64,000 nucleotides of DNA from Prorocentrum cordatum (Eukaryota > Sar > Dinophyceae > Prorocentrales > Prorocentraceae). Made by a program: the position numbers and the translations under genes. Shown here one piece after another: positions 1-11,162 of this stretch. The notes under the pieces were generated by a model that saw only the letters and a program-made list of their open reading frames with translations, was not told the origin of the DNA and did no database searches. The stretch is taken from positions 526,680 through 590,679 of the forward strand of contig CAUYUJ010020704.1 of NCBI GenBank assembly GCA_963575745.1. The letters run 5' to 3'. Numbering within the stretch: position 1 is the first letter of the stretch; every line of letters starts with the position of its first letter.

Positions 1-411
1 CCGACTGGGCCGCGGGATACACGCTCTGGCCCAACAGACTTGGCCACGACCCCCTTCACATGGGGGAGGACACGGAGGAGGAGGAGGAGGAGGAGGAGGA
101 GGAGGAGGAGATGAAGGAGGAGGAGATGAAGGAGGAGGAGAAGCAAGGGGGAGGAGGGCGAGGAGGGAGCAGAGAACGCGGGTGAGTATTACGAGGTGGA
201 GGTAGAGGAGGGGGGGGACGTGGAGGAGGAGTTTTTTTTTGTTTTAAGATAATGATGAAGCAAAGCCAAGCGTTCAAATGAAACGCACTGAATACCGAAA
301 ATATATCATACATTTTATACAACAAAAAGCACGCACGCAAAAAATAGCCGCAGCAGCTGTTTTCATAGCCGCGGAGTTCCGCGCCGGTAAAACAGCCGGA
401 ACGGACCTCAG
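1..411 (-). mobile_element. 5'-truncated 3' end of LINE-C family (copy 1)
   Basis: This block is nearly identical to 24595-25005, where it forms the 3' end and 3' UTR of a decayed minus-strand LINE. Both copies share the GGA tract, the AT-rich stretch after it and the terminal codons. Identity stops abruptly at about 411 and 25005. The simplest reading is a second copy that was 5'-truncated on insertion, as LINEs usually are. Its real 3' end lies to the left of the window. Confidence 0.7.
71..160. repeat. GGA/GAG microsatellite
   Basis: Trinucleotide purine array with GATGAAGGA variants, inside the LINE 3' UTR. The same array is present in the second copy at 24665-24750. Confidence 0.9.
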
Positions 412-561
412 GGAGGTCCCTTCTGAGTCAGAGAGAGGGGTCTAGCGAGGACTTCTGGGCCCCCCCCTCTCTTTCTGGCGGAGTGATGGTCTGTCCTACC
501 CGGGGCCCCGGCAAAGAGGGGGGCGGGGGCCTTTGCTGCCGCCGGGGGGGGGGGGGAGGAA

Positions 562-959
562 GTGTCGCTGACGAATTTGATTTTCTCTGAGATTGCTGAG
601 TTCGGCGTCTCCGATAGGGCCGAGCGGGGATCCACGAGCGCGACCGGAGCCATCGAACTCATTCTTCCCGCGCGGGCGCGTGTGATCCGTCGGGCTTGTC
701 CCGGTCGGATCATTTCGAGCCGGATGGTCCGCCGCTGGTTGCCTGCCGAGGGGGCGTTCACGAAACCCATCGCGAAGTCGCGTTGGCGCGCGCATGGGCA
801 CCGAGACCCGGATTCCGGAGCCTTAGAAGTTCATTCCCCAACTCTCCAGACGTCCTCCATCAGGATATTTTCCAGGTTGCTATGATTTTCGGGCTCCAGG
901 TCGATGTCGCGGACGTTGAACATGTTTCTGCCAGAGCGACAAGATGTCTAGGCTGACGG

Positions 960-1002
<43 letters not shown>

Positions 1003-2542
1003 GTATATGTATATGTGTATATATATATATATATGTAGAACCGTGCGAAGGAGTGCATGTGGAGCCGGGATCCCTAATTAAGTCATTTGTTAACGCGAAT
1101 GGGTTGGATGATGCTCCAGTCGCCTGGCGAAGGACCGTGGCGAATCTTCTCACGGGTCAGGGCTTTGTTCGGACTCTCCCGGAGCCCTGCTGGCGGGCGA
1201 AGTGCGATTCGAAGGGGCGCCTTGTAAGTATGATCTTCCTCGAAGTCGACGGCTTCATGATCGGGTGTGTAGATGCGGAGACTAGGCAATGGCCTAGGCG
1301 TGTTCTTGAGGGGCGTTTTCGTTCTGGGAAGTTCAGGGGCGCCCATGCCGGCCCAGTGGAGTCCGCGGGGCGGCGGCTCACCCTGGGGAAGGAGAAGACG
1401 ACCATATATCAAGAAAAGTACATACCTGAAGAAATAAAGCCTCTAGCTTTGGAAAAGGGGAGACTTGGTAAGAAGGACCTTCCGCTGGAGCCTGCTGAGT
1501 TCAAAGCGTTCCGTTCCCTCATCTCTGAGTCAAATTGGGTTGGGCGTGAATCCTGGCCAGAAGCTGCCGGCGCGGCCAGCATTCTAGCGAGCAAGCGGAG
1601 ACGTGCTACAGTTGGGGGCGTTGCCACGGCGAACAAGCTTGCCCAGCACCTCCGAGCCACTGCATCTCGCGGGCTCACAATATGGAGCATCCATCCAGAG
1701 AAGATGTATTTTATCTCATGCTCCGATGCCGGCGGCGGCTGTGCTCCCGAGGACATATTCGACGAGCGAGGTCTGCCGGCAGACCCCACGCAAGGCGCGT
1801 GGCTGGTGCTTGCCGCCGACAACTCTGGCCTGGACAACTGTTCCGTCAAGGCATCTTTTTTGGGGTGGTGAAGTTTTAAACTGCGCCGCAAAGTCCCTTC
1901 CACTCTTGCTGGAGAGACGCAGGCCTTGTTTGCTGCCGTTTCAGAGGTTGAGCTCCTGCAGACTTTATGCCGAGCTGTAGCGTTTCACGATGTGGATGTC
2001 CTCGATTGTCACAGGGCCTCGGGACCCTTTTCGACAGTACTTCGAAGGGGCTGTTCGTTGCAGGGGCGCTAGCGTCAGATACATGTTGTGGGCGCTAAGA
2101 GTATATGCGATACCATACATAGAGAAGGTTCGGTAAGTGCCAGAGACCGACGCACGGCCATCGATCCTGTCATTATTTCAGAGAGTCTCGAGAGAGCCAG
2201 AGGACACGTCGCTGGGTGCCCCATGGCTGCATGCCCGTAGATACCCTGGCAAAAGAGGATGTCACCCGCGGGAACGCTGCACTATTCGATCCTATGACGA
2301 GTGGAAAGTTGATTCTAGTTGACGAGCAGAACGAAGTCGAACGACGGCGAGCAGCCCCCGAACTGAAAGGACGGTCTCAGGCAGCCTCCCGACAGCAGCT
2401 ATCCCAGGATCAACCAGTCTCTTGGATCGACTTCACGTCCCTGGACCAGGCTGGTGGTGGTGGTGGCGAGGTGGTGCCTCCCAACCCTTCCTCATCCTCC
2501 TCTCTCCACGCCTGTGCTTCTGATGCCCATACATTTCAGTAG
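562..2542 (+). pseudogene. Ty1/copia RT-RNase H remnant
   Basis: Fragments in several frames align in order with the copia polyprotein at 45-54 kb. They are the RT N-terminus (around 690-890, with KSRWRAHGH), the IYVEP segment (about 1020-1045), the NGLDDAP and LEVDGF segments (LEVDG stands where the VDD motif should be), the RNase H part (KLAQHLRAT, DPTQGAW, STLAGETQALFA) and the C-terminal VPHGCMPVDTLAKED segment near 2215-2270. The longest open piece is 960-1871. At least three frame changes are needed, and gag, protease and integrase are absent, so this is a dead 5'-truncated copy. The catalytic VDD appears as VDG, which alone would inactivate RT. The copia RVT_2 assignment is firm; the exact ends are not. 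Confidence 0.75.
962..1035. repeat. TA/TG microsatellite inside copia RT
   Basis: Dinucleotide TA run with TATG variants. It lies where the codons for the conserved I-Y-V-E-P segment should be, and the reading frame stays open through it as alternating Ile-Tyr. It looks like an expansion of the ATATATGTA codons and not an inserted foreign element. Confidence 0.85.
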
Positions 2543-3046
2543 TGCCCTACCTGTTTCTCCGCGTTGTTCCTGTCCTCCCGTCCTCTGCCATCTTCACCTT
2601 AGTGACGGATGGCGACCAAAGGGTCTCCGTGTGGGAAGGAATCCATCAGTGATTTCGAACCGTCCTTTACGTGCTAAGCCTGGAAGAAATTCCGACGAGT
2701 GTGGAAGTTGAGCACTTATCGTGAACAGATTTAGCAATTTGTGTTTCACCGAGGAGGGTTTGAGCATAGTCTCAAGAACGTCAGGTCAGAGGACGTTGAC
2801 AGTTACATTTCGGAACCCATTGTGGCTCAAGGCAAAACGTTTGTCATCGCTTCGATGCCACAAGGATGTGGGCCTGGCAACTGGCGTTGGCACCGCTGCT
2901 GCCCCCCCCTGGCATCGTTCGGGCGTGTTCGTTTTTTTCTCGGCGAAGGCCATCGAAGAGCATATTGGATCATTCTAAGAAACAGAAGCACACACGAAAT
3001 CAACAATTGCACGGATAATGGACGTCCGAGCGATGGCGCGTCCCCA

Positions 3047-3172
3047 GACATGCGTTTCTGTTAAGGCGGGGTCCCCTGATGTCCCGACATTTTCCCCAGG
3101 ACCAGCCTTTCACCCCAAGTCGTTGGTTTTGATGGTCCCGGGGGGCCCAGTGAGGGTCCCAGGGGCGCCGAA
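3047..3172 (+). repeat. Dispersed repeat, copy 1
   Basis: Shares with the other two copies the order GGGGTCC..., a GTCCCG block, a TTTCCCC.GGACCAG block and an AGTCGTT block. Homology with copy 2 extends further, into a TGAGGGTCCCAGGGGC block. Confidence 0.55.
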
Positions 3173-4334
3173 CACCGCTACAAACCTCCCGCCCTGGCTT
3201 CTGTTCGTGATGTCGACTAGACGTAAGAGTGACCTTTCGCCAGAGTGACCTTTGGTGCGGGCCACAATGGGGCCCCCCGATCGCCGAACGCGAGGCGGCC
3301 GTGGCATCTTGCGCCCTTGTGCTTGGCCCCCCCCCCGGCCCCCCAAGAGCCGCGCACCGAAGGTCACTCTTGCCCAGGGTCACTCCTGCGTGTGGCCCAT
3401 CGTGGCCCGAAGAGCGTCTGGGACTCCAGGTGTCAGGAGGGAAAACAACACACAGACACAATGAATCGTCGATTCCCCAGAAAATTAGCTAAAATATGGG
3501 GATTGGGGGGGAAGACGAACCCCCAGAAACTATGGAAAATATGGGGAATATTTTTACGTGTGTGTATTCCTTTGTGTGCCCTGGGGCCCCTTCCACTCCT
3601 GCGCGTGGCCCATCGTGGCCCGAAGGGCGTTTGGGACTCCAGGTGGCCGGCCGCCTGGTCCGGGATGGTGAGGCCCAGTTGGGCGACCTGCGCCCCTTTG
3701 TGGGCTTCTCGGGCTGGGCCGCCCTGCAGCTGGAGCTGGAGCTGCAGCGCGGCGTGTGGGTGCGGGCGAGGGCGCCCGACCGGCCCCAGCCGTGGCGCCG
3801 CCTCCTCGGGGCCCGGAGGCTGCTGGCCTTGCCGAGGGCCCCGGGCCCTGACCCAGGCACCGTCGGTAGGAGGCCGCGCGCGAACCCCATGCCCCGGTGC
3901 CCCAGTTCGCACGTGGCCTCCGGATCGAGGATAGAACAGCCTCTAGCACTGATCGCATTGGTGAAGAGGCACGTGCCTCAGGAGGCCTGAAGATGCCCTC
4001 CCGGCGGTGGATAGGGGCGTCGAAATAAAAATCAGTTTCCACTCGGGTTCTGAAGACCTAGTTTGGTTAGGGACCGGTCTCGTCTTGCGTTAGGGACAAA
4101 AAATCTGCGATTGGGACAATAAATCTGGGCGGTTTTGCGTCCCACTGAGGTCCCGTTTTTGCGTCAGGGTATCTCTGGGCGGTTTGGTTTGATGCACCTG
4201 CAGAAAGACCCCCTATCCATAAGGTTTTTGGCCCTCCAAACTTAGGTCGCCTCTCAAAGGCTTAGGGGTTCTCTTATTGCTAATCAAAACATGTTCGCGT
4301 TTTTTTGAAAAGATCAGGACGCGAGATTGTTCAC

Positions 4335-4468
4335 CGTTTTCGGCCCCTGGGGGCCTTCACCAAGCCCAGGACCTGCAAAAAACGGCCTGGGTTAAAAGAC
4401 GGTCCGAGGGAAAGGGTTGGGACTTCCGTGGACCCCGTACTGAAAAATTCAAGGCATCGCATGTCCGG
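4335..4468 (-). repeat. Dispersed repeat, copy 2 (inverted)
   Basis: The reverse complement aligns with copies 1 and 3 over about 100-130 bp. It forms an imperfect inverted pair with the copy at 4838-4945. Confidence 0.55.
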
Positions 4469-4837
4469 GGTAGGGTGTTGCCAGGAGTGGTCCCAGCCAA
4501 AGGTGCTCCCAGCCGTTCGCGGCATTTGGGAGCCTCTGCTGCCCTCTGGGCCTCGTGAGGCATGCTCTGGAGGCCATCTGCACCTCTCTGGGGCAGGGCC
4601 ACTTCTAGCAACACCCGGCGAGAGGCAGAGCCCGAAGCTGGTCGGTCTGTCCCAGAGATCGTCTCCCCCCGTCTGGAGGATCATCCACTACGGAGTGCTC
4701 CGGAACGCTCTCAGAGTTCTTCTCCTGCCCCTTCGGGGGGGGGGGCATGCATTCCTGGCGCCAGCCCAGGGCGCTGCACACCTTCCCGGCGCCCTGCTCC
4801 AGCCGTCCGACCAGGGCGGAGCTGGGGACAGCCCCAG

Positions 4838-4945
4838 GCATGCGACGCTTTGACCTTGTCCACACGCGGTCCCCGGAAGTCCCGGCCTTTGCCCCGGGGC
4901 CAGATTTTCATCCCGAGTCGTTTTGTGACGGTCCTCCCTTGGTTT
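4838..4945 (+). repeat. Dispersed repeat, copy 3
   Basis: Same family as 3047-3172. The conserved core includes CCCCGGAAGTCCCG, a CCCCGGGGCCAG block and GAGTCGTTTTGTGACGGTCC. All three copies can be read on one strand as a peptide with an R-D-F/I-R-G-P core, but no longer gene is visible. Confidence 0.55.
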
Positions 4946-5185
4946 TTATAGCAGTCTACTCCTCCTCCTCCTCCTCCTCCTCCTCCTCCTCCTGGGGCCC
5001 GGCGAGGACGATGAGCATCGTTTAACCAGGCCATGGGCTTCCAGGCCGACCGGGGCGGCCCCCTGGGCGGCAGGCGCGGTCTCCCCACGTCGGCGGCGCG
5101 CAGGGAGGGCGGCGCGAAGGGGGAGCGGCCTCTGCCGAAGGCGGGGGGCCTCTGAGAGGCCCTCCCGCCTTCCGACAAAACCGCC

Positions 5186-5616
5186 ATCATCATCACCACC
5201 ATCGCCATCATCGACGTCATCATCACCATCAGCATTACCATCATCATGATCAACATCACCATCATCATCCTCATTACCATCACCGTCATCATGATCATCA
5301 TCAGCAGCAGCAGCATCACCACCATCACTATCATCACCGTCACTAACACCATAATCAACATCATCACCGTCACCATCACCAGCACAATCACCGTCATCAC
5401 CACCATGACCTTATCATCAACATCATCACCATCATCATTATCGGCATTATCATCATCATCGTCATCACCATGATCTCCATCAGCAGCAGCAGTAGTATCA
5501 TGATGACCACCACCGTAAGAATCAGTAGCACCATCACCAGCATCATCTTCATTATCAGCATCGTCATCGTCATCGTTGCCATCATCATCCTCAGCAGCAT
5601 TATCATCATCCATCAG
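5186..5616. repeat. CAT/ATC microsatellite upstream of LINE-B
   Basis: Trinucleotide array with CAG interruptions, ending exactly where the spliced-leader relics begin. The long M/D-rich and I/S-rich open frames over it are artefacts of the repeat, which has no stop codon in most frames. Confidence 0.9.
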
Positions 5617-5617
5617 G

Positions 5618-5656
5618 TTGGCTCAAGGCTGTTGGCTCAAGGCCACTCTGGTTCAA
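5618..5656 (+). other. Three tandem spliced-leader relics
   Basis: TTGGCTCAAG occurs at 5618-5627 and 5632-5641. A third, more diverged form (GCCACTCTGGTTCAAG) follows at about 5642-5657. These match the 3' part of the dinoflagellate spliced leader, whose 3' end is CCATTTTGGCTCAAG. In dinoflagellates, such relics mark genes reinserted from trans-spliced mRNA, and serial relics mean repeated rounds. They lie between the CAT array and the LINE-B ORF1 start. Confidence 0.7.
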
Positions 5657-5746
5657 GCGCCACCGCCAAGCGCCCGATCCGAGCCCGGGCCCGAGCGTTC
5701 TTTCGACCGATTCGAGCGATTTCGGGCCCGACCGATTCCGGCCGCC

Positions 5747-7967
5747 ATGGCGACGCATCAGCCTCTTGGAGCGACCCCGGGCACAGCTGCTCGTGCCGCC
5801 CCGCCCGCCACAGGTCCTGACACGAGCATGGAGGAGTGCGAGTCTGGGCTGACGCAGGCTACTGCCCGACTTACGGTGGTCGACCCGCCGAACGGGCCGC
5901 CTGCCCCTGGGCTGCCTCCCCCGGCTGCGCCTGCTACGGCCCCGGGATTCCAGGCAGCTTTCTCGCCTGTCACGGCCGCCGCAGCTGCCGCCGAGCCCGC
6001 TGCAGTTCCAGGAGTCGCTGCAGCGCCTCAGCCGCTCTCGGTGCCCCAGCCGTTGCCACATGAGCTCCTCAGTGATCTATTGGAGCAGGAGATTTTGCGT
6101 CACTTCGAGATCGCCCGCGCCGCTCAGGCGACAGGGCAGAGCCCGCCACTTTCGGCCGCATCCACGCTGGCGACCTTCGACGACCTTATGGCGGTATTGC
6201 GGGGACTCGCCTACGACCCGACCTCGTCTGACTGCTGGCAGGTCTTAGGGCTCAGCCCGCTGGAAGGGCCTGAGCCGACGCTTGGCATGCTCGAGTCGCG
6301 AGCCCGCATGGCCCGGCTGCTTTCGTCAGCTGCTGAGGGCCCGCGCTGGTCACAGAGCGACAAGCAGTTGGTCCCCCCCGTCCTGGAGAAGCTCGAGCTG
6401 GCCGTCCAGGACTGCGCCAACTCCCTCGCCGGCTGGCGCAGGGAACGACGGAAGCTGAAACCCAGCAGGCTCCCTCTGTGGAAGGAGCTTGGGCCACAAG
6501 CCCTCTGCGCGGTGCTCGACACAGCCCTGTCCCCACAGGAACGTGTCGCGACGCAATGGTCCGGGCTGCTCGGCTCAGGCCCCCCACGTCTACGAGAGCA
6601 AGCCGATGATCGTGTTCTCCCCTTGGATGGAGCTCGACGTCTTGCCGAATCGGCCGAGAAGGGGGACGACTCGTTCTGGGACCTGCTGCAGAACGTGCCG
6701 GTCGTCATCTGGGCCCCTACCGACTCCTCCGCGCTGGGCCGCCTCCGAGAACACATGCTGAAACGTTCCAGCGGCGGTTCACTCCCGCAGCACATCCGTA
6801 TGATCACTCCGCTGGAGACTTTTCCTCGGTGCCACTCGGTCGACGCCATCCGGGATCTCTGGTGGCATCCCATTTTGGGAGAAAAGTGGGCAGCCCTCCT
6901 CCGGCAGGTGGACTTCGTTTCGCACCCCATGGATCTTGGCAAGAATTCAAGGGCCTCGCGATTTTCGCAATATCCACGTATCTCCCAAAGGGCCCTCCCA
7001 AGATGCTGATGGTGGAGGAGCCGCTCTTCTCTCTCGGGGCCAAGCCCACGTACGTGGTGGACATCCCTGCCATGGCACTCCCGCTTGTCTACAGCTTCAT
7101 GTCAGATCCTGGCATGCGGTGTGCGACGATGGGCCGAATCACCCGCAGCCCAGGCCACACTGCCGAGGTTCCACGCATTACCGTGGATATTCGCTTCGAC
7201 CGGACAATCCCAGCTCTGGAACAGGAGCTCCGCATGCGTCGCCTCCGCAGCGCGGCGCTTCCCCCCGACTCGTTCTACGGCTCACATGCGATGTTCTCGG
7301 ACCCGGCGGCCCTCCTCGCCGAGCTCGCGCGCCCCAGCGCTGCTTGCAAGGCGTGGCCGTTGGGCAGCGGTCTCATCCTCCTCACCTCTGGGAAGGCACT
7401 GGTCCAATCAGAGACAGAAGCGGACGTCTGGCACTCCTTGATGGACGGAACGTTGCAGGAGGACCCTGAGGCGGCCGTGCTGAAGCTCCAATACAAGCCG
7501 TCGCGTCACGGAGGACGGCAATTCGCCGTTCCATCCGCCACCCCTCAGCAACTTGCTGCCCTGCGCCGTCGACGCGGCCCGCGGCCCCGTCGAGCAGCCG
7601 CCCTCGAGGCCGTGACAGATGTCGATATCCGGGGCTACGCCAGCATCGACGAGGCCGAGGTCTTCCAGCAGCTGATGGCCCACCTCTCCAGCGCGGCGGG
7701 CATTTAGCTCACCGAGGCCACCGCTGAGACCATGAAGACCGTATCGTGGCAGTGGCTGGCCAAGACGGATCCCGGGGCTCCCCCGGGACGGGTCCGCTTA
7801 TGCCTGAAGGACGCGGCCGACGTCCAAAAGGTCCGGGAGGCGTTGCACGGCAAGGCGATTCGGGTTGGCACGGGCCTCGTGGGGATACAGGTCTCCAATG
7901 ATTTGGCTGATGCGCAGAGTCTGCTCGCGAGCTCGGGAAACGTTGCGGGGGGGGTGGCGCGCTAGCC
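5747..7967 (+). pseudogene. LINE-B ORF1 protein (one frameshift, one stop)
   Basis: The start at 5747 sits in a GCCGCCATGG context and follows the spliced-leader relics. The first frame runs to 7009: a Pro/Ala-rich N-terminus, then helical sequence. Coding character moves to a second frame at about 6940 and continues to an in-frame TAG at 7705-7707. After it the same frame resumes with a compact module near 7732-7965 that contains GAPPGRVRL, DAADVQKVREAL and GIQV, resembling the RRM-like nucleic-acid-binding module of LINE ORF1 proteins. ORF1 proteins coat the element RNA. Restoring function would need one frame change and readthrough of one stop. Assignment rests on position and the RRM-like segment, not on a search. 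Confidence 0.6.
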
Positions 7968-8348
7968 ATCCCCCCTTCCTGGCGATGCGACTCTTGGCTC
8001 CCCGCCAGGGGCCTCCTGGGCGGTGTCGCGCTCGGGTAGCATGTCCCTCCTCGTCGATGTCGTCTTGCAGCTCCTGCCCATTCCTATCGGCACGACCTTC
8101 ACGGCCAACGTCGCTGCGGAGGCTAATTCACAACTTGCCGCTGCCGCCGCCGCCCGCGATGTCCTACGCGATCTTGCACCTCGTCTTCCGCCACTTCTTC
8201 TCCAACCTACTGCTCAGGAGCACGTACTTTCTCAGCAGGCCCGGACTGATGTTCCAATATCAGTATTGCGGTCTGCTCGACTCCGTCGCGCCCCCCCAGG
8301 TCACGCACAACGCCGGCCTCTACTGCGAACCTGCCGTCGGAGGGCCCC

Positions 8349-8860
8349 GTGAGGACCGTAACCCCTACCTCGCCCACCTCGACCACCTCGTTGCGGGCCC
8401 CGTATACGGGGGACATCTCGCTTGCCACCTGGAACGCGCAAGCCCTCTTTGCGGCGGACGTCGCAACTCACGGTCGCAAGTGGGCCTACCTCTGCCGACT
8501 CACCTCCCAGCACGACGTGATCACGATTACAGAGACGCATGACGCGGAGGAGTCGCTCCCATTAGCTCTACCTCCGTCTGGCTGTCGCGGTTGGTGGTCC
8601 CACGGCACGTCGCAGTCTGCGGGGGTCGGCATCGTGGTCCGGCAGGAGTTTCTCGATAAGTTCTTTCATTTTGATTGGTTTGTCATATCTCGTGGCAGTG
8701 CCGCTCGGCTTCGCTTGAGGGACCCTCACGGCGCGCTGGAACTCGTCGTGGGATATTGCCACACAGGTCACGCACCGCAGTTGCGCCCGGCAGAGGCTCT
8801 GGGCGCGGGCGCCGCGCACTGCGCTTCGGTCCGCCGGCAGCGGGCTGACTTACGAAGCTC
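8349..8860 (+). pseudogene. LINE-B AP-like endonuclease, N-terminal half
   Basis: Reads as an exonuclease-endonuclease-phosphatase fold: ISLATWNAQ strand near 8415, the catalytic Glu in ITITETHD (about 8520-8545), GVGIVVRQ, and an LVVGYCHTG strand near 8750. It loses coding sense after RRQRADL at about 8850, where the nested element begins. The GDFNWV and DRIY/SHH motifs that should follow appear 2.1 kb further on. This domain nicks target DNA to prime reverse transcription. Confidence 0.7.
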
Positions 8861-10990
8861 GATTGCTCAGAGCGTTGGGGACTCCAGGGAGGTTCTACGC
8901 GTCATCAGCGGCGACTTCGGAGGAGTGGAAGCGAGTGTGGGTCCCGTCAGACCCCAACTACGATGAGCAGAGGTGCGCGGCCAGGTGGGAGCAGTACGCC
9001 TCGGAGGCGCGCGAGCCCTTGCCGAAGACCGCCGACGCCTACGACGAGGAGTGGTACCCCTCTGACGCCGACTTCCGGGTCGCCGCGCGCAAAACCAAAG
9101 GCAGCGCGGGCTATGACGTTTGGCGCTCTAGCGACTTCAAGCTGATCTCCGAGCACTTCGAGTTCTGGCTTTTCGAACTCTACACGCTATGGCGGGACAC
9201 CTGCGAGACCCTCCTGGTCGAGAGGCCCACCACCGAGTTCCAGCACCTCCTCTTCGCCTGGCGGGTTGTTGGGGTGCCAAAGAAAGACCCGACGCAGTCC
9301 CGGCCTATAGGGGTGGGCTCCGTGCTCCCCAGGGCCTGGCTCACAGCTTGCGAGCCCAGCCTGCCCACGCCACAGGGCGCTCAGTTCGCCTGCAAAGCGG
9401 GCTCCACGGTGGTCCACGCCTGCTGCTTGCGGCTGCACGCCTGCCAGCACGGCTCGTGCGGACTGGAGCGCGACCTGTCCAAGTGCTACGACAACGCGCC
9501 GCATGCGGTGGCAGACGCGGCGCTCCGCAACGCCCAGACTCCACGCCGAGTGCGGGCGGTGACTAACGCTGCCTTGCGGGGCCCTCGGAGGTGCCAGGTG
9601 GCGGGAGAGTTGGCCGGTGAGACACTCTGGCCTACGCGCAGCCTCGCTCAAGGGGACAGCACGGCGCCGAAGGTCCTGTGCCACGTACTTTCCCCTTGGG
9701 AGATCAACGGCACCAAGTTCTTTTTCATGGACGACAGGTCTGCCGTCTTCGACTCCGCCCCGCAGATGGAGTTGGGCGCGCAGGCCACCAACGCCTTCGA
9801 CTCAGGCACGGGCGCGATCGAGAACGTCGGGAAGCGCCAGGTCTGGAAGCGAGGGGACAGGACGCAGATCGAGCACATCGGCATCCTCGCTGTCCCTGAT
9901 GCTCCGGATGAGCCGATTACGCCTGCCGGGAGCTGGACCAAGCTCCGCAAGTGCTTGCACGCCATCCGAGGCCTCCCGGGAGGCAGCGAAGCCAGGGCCG
10001 CGGCGGTCTGGGCCTACGCTAAACCGTTGTGGACTTGGTGTTCCCCGGTTTTCTCTCTGCCGCCGCCCGACGTCATCCCAGCAGCGATGTCAGCGGTGCT
10101 TTCGACGAGGTGCACTTGGTGGTGCCGAGGCCGTTTCTGGGCCTCGAATATCGACCTGCACCCCATCTTCAGCGCGGTGCTCGCGGCCATTGATCGCATC
10201 ACCACCTGGGACCTCCGCTGGAGTACATTGCTCGATGTGAATGTTACGACGTTTTTCGATGCCATGGGCTTCGAGTTCCTGCAGTACGACCCAGAGCGCG
10301 GAGTGCAGTTCCGACGCCCGGTGGACGAGCCTGATGTCCGAGTCCGCCGCTTGTGCGGGCGCAGACACATCTTCTGGAGCGACGAAGAGATGGTGCGCAC
10401 CTCCTTCGCCAAGTATGCCCGGCGAGAGCTCTTGCCCACGCATCCGCGTCTCGCCACGACTCGGAGGGGGTCGACCAGATCGACCTTGAAGCCTCCTCGG
10501 CACGAGCGTGTTCCACTTTCCGGGACTCGCTGACCCTGGAGGACAGGATCCACTTGAAGATCTTTCGCTGCGGAGCGACACACAGCCCGACGAGAAGATG
10601 GAGCACCACCAGGCCCGATCTCACGGCGGCCTGCCCGTCTTGCGGGGGTCCCCGTCGACCGAGTGCGCGCCACTACGTGGCCGAGTGCGCCGCCCTGGCG
10701 GGTCTCCGGCAGGAGCTGAACGACGCGTGCCACATCCCACTTGGCTGGTGGGCACGCCAGCCGCGGGCGACGCTGAAGACGGGATGGATCACTTTCCCGG
10801 CTCACGCGTCCGCCGCCCGCAGAGCGGAGCTCCAGGTGGCCGTCTGCCGCATGGGGCTCGTTGCCATGGCGCAGATGGCAGAAGATTGCGTGGCGTTGAA
10901 GAGAGCCTAGGGCATCCGAGCGACTTCGTCCCGATGTTCGACTTTTACGGTTTGTTTTTCGACCTCTTCCTCTCCGTGTTCACGTTCCCC
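8860..10990 (+). mobile_element. LINE-A insertion interrupting LINE-B endonuclease
   Basis: LINE-B endonuclease sequence stops near 8855 and resumes near 11020 with ARGDFNWVVDARDR, while everything between belongs to another RT family on the same strand. About 80 bp of T-rich 3' UTR follows the LINE-A stop at 10910. A weak similarity between CTGACTTACGAAGCTCG (from 8845) and CTGATGTACAACTCG (from 11019) could be a decayed target-site duplication, but I do not consider it proven. Confidence 0.6.
8863..10910 (+). pseudogene. LINE-A reverse transcriptase, nested in LINE-B
   Basis: One frame is open from 8863 to 10533 (556 codons) and reads as a non-LTR RT. GVPKKDPTQSRPIGV is the fingers motif. 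LERDLSKCYD at 9472 holds the motif-A Asp (residue 204). LAQGDSTAPKVL is motif B. FFMDDRS at 9724-9741 is motif C, with both Asp kept (residues 290-291). Past about 10450 the coding frame shifts, and the C-terminus continues to 10910 with IFRCGATHSPTR and a Cys/His cluster (CPSCGG...ARHYVAEC) typical of LINE C-termini. No endonuclease or ORF1 belongs to this copy, so it looks 5'-truncated. It is a different RT family from LINE-B. Confidence 0.75.
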
Positions 10991-11018
10991 CAGGTTCCCA
11001 CTTTCGTTCAGTTGTTCC

Positions 11019-11162
11019 TGATGTACAACTCGCCCGCGGCGACTTCAACTGGGTGGTTGACGCCCGCGACCGCGTCTCCAAGGGCACTGGCCATGCTGCC
11101 GGCGCTCGCGATTGTGCGGATGAGGCCCACTGGGGGCGCCCCCCCCCCCGAAATTCCAGGAG
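11019..11162 (+). pseudogene. LINE-B endonuclease, middle segment after the insertion
   Basis: GDFNWVVDARDRVSKGTG, the conserved GDFN motif of the endonuclease, is in one frame. A run of 12 C near 11138-11149 then shifts the frame, after which EFQEMFQGAMAHDAALARSR leads directly into the open RT frame. A homopolymer-length error is as likely as a true mutation. Confidence 0.65.

Larger units (their letters stand above)
2543..5180. other. Non-coding stretch with dispersed repeats
   Basis: I see no convincing gene here. It holds a three-copy dispersed repeat (3047-3172, 4335-4468, 4838-4945), a direct repeat of about 53 bp (3381-3433 and 3593-3645) containing GTGGCCCATCGTGGCCCGAA, an AT-rich segment around 4040-4330, and a short TCC run (4962-4994). 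The open frames across 3240-4040 overlap one another on both strands and show no domain. Confidence 0.5.

Noticed and set aside
2817-2832. CCCATTGTGGCTCAAG as a fourth spliced-leader relic
   Set aside because: It resembles the leader's 3' part at 14 of 16 positions, but there is no upstream microsatellite, no preceding CCGTAG and no recognisable gene after it. Chance or a very old relic cannot be separated.
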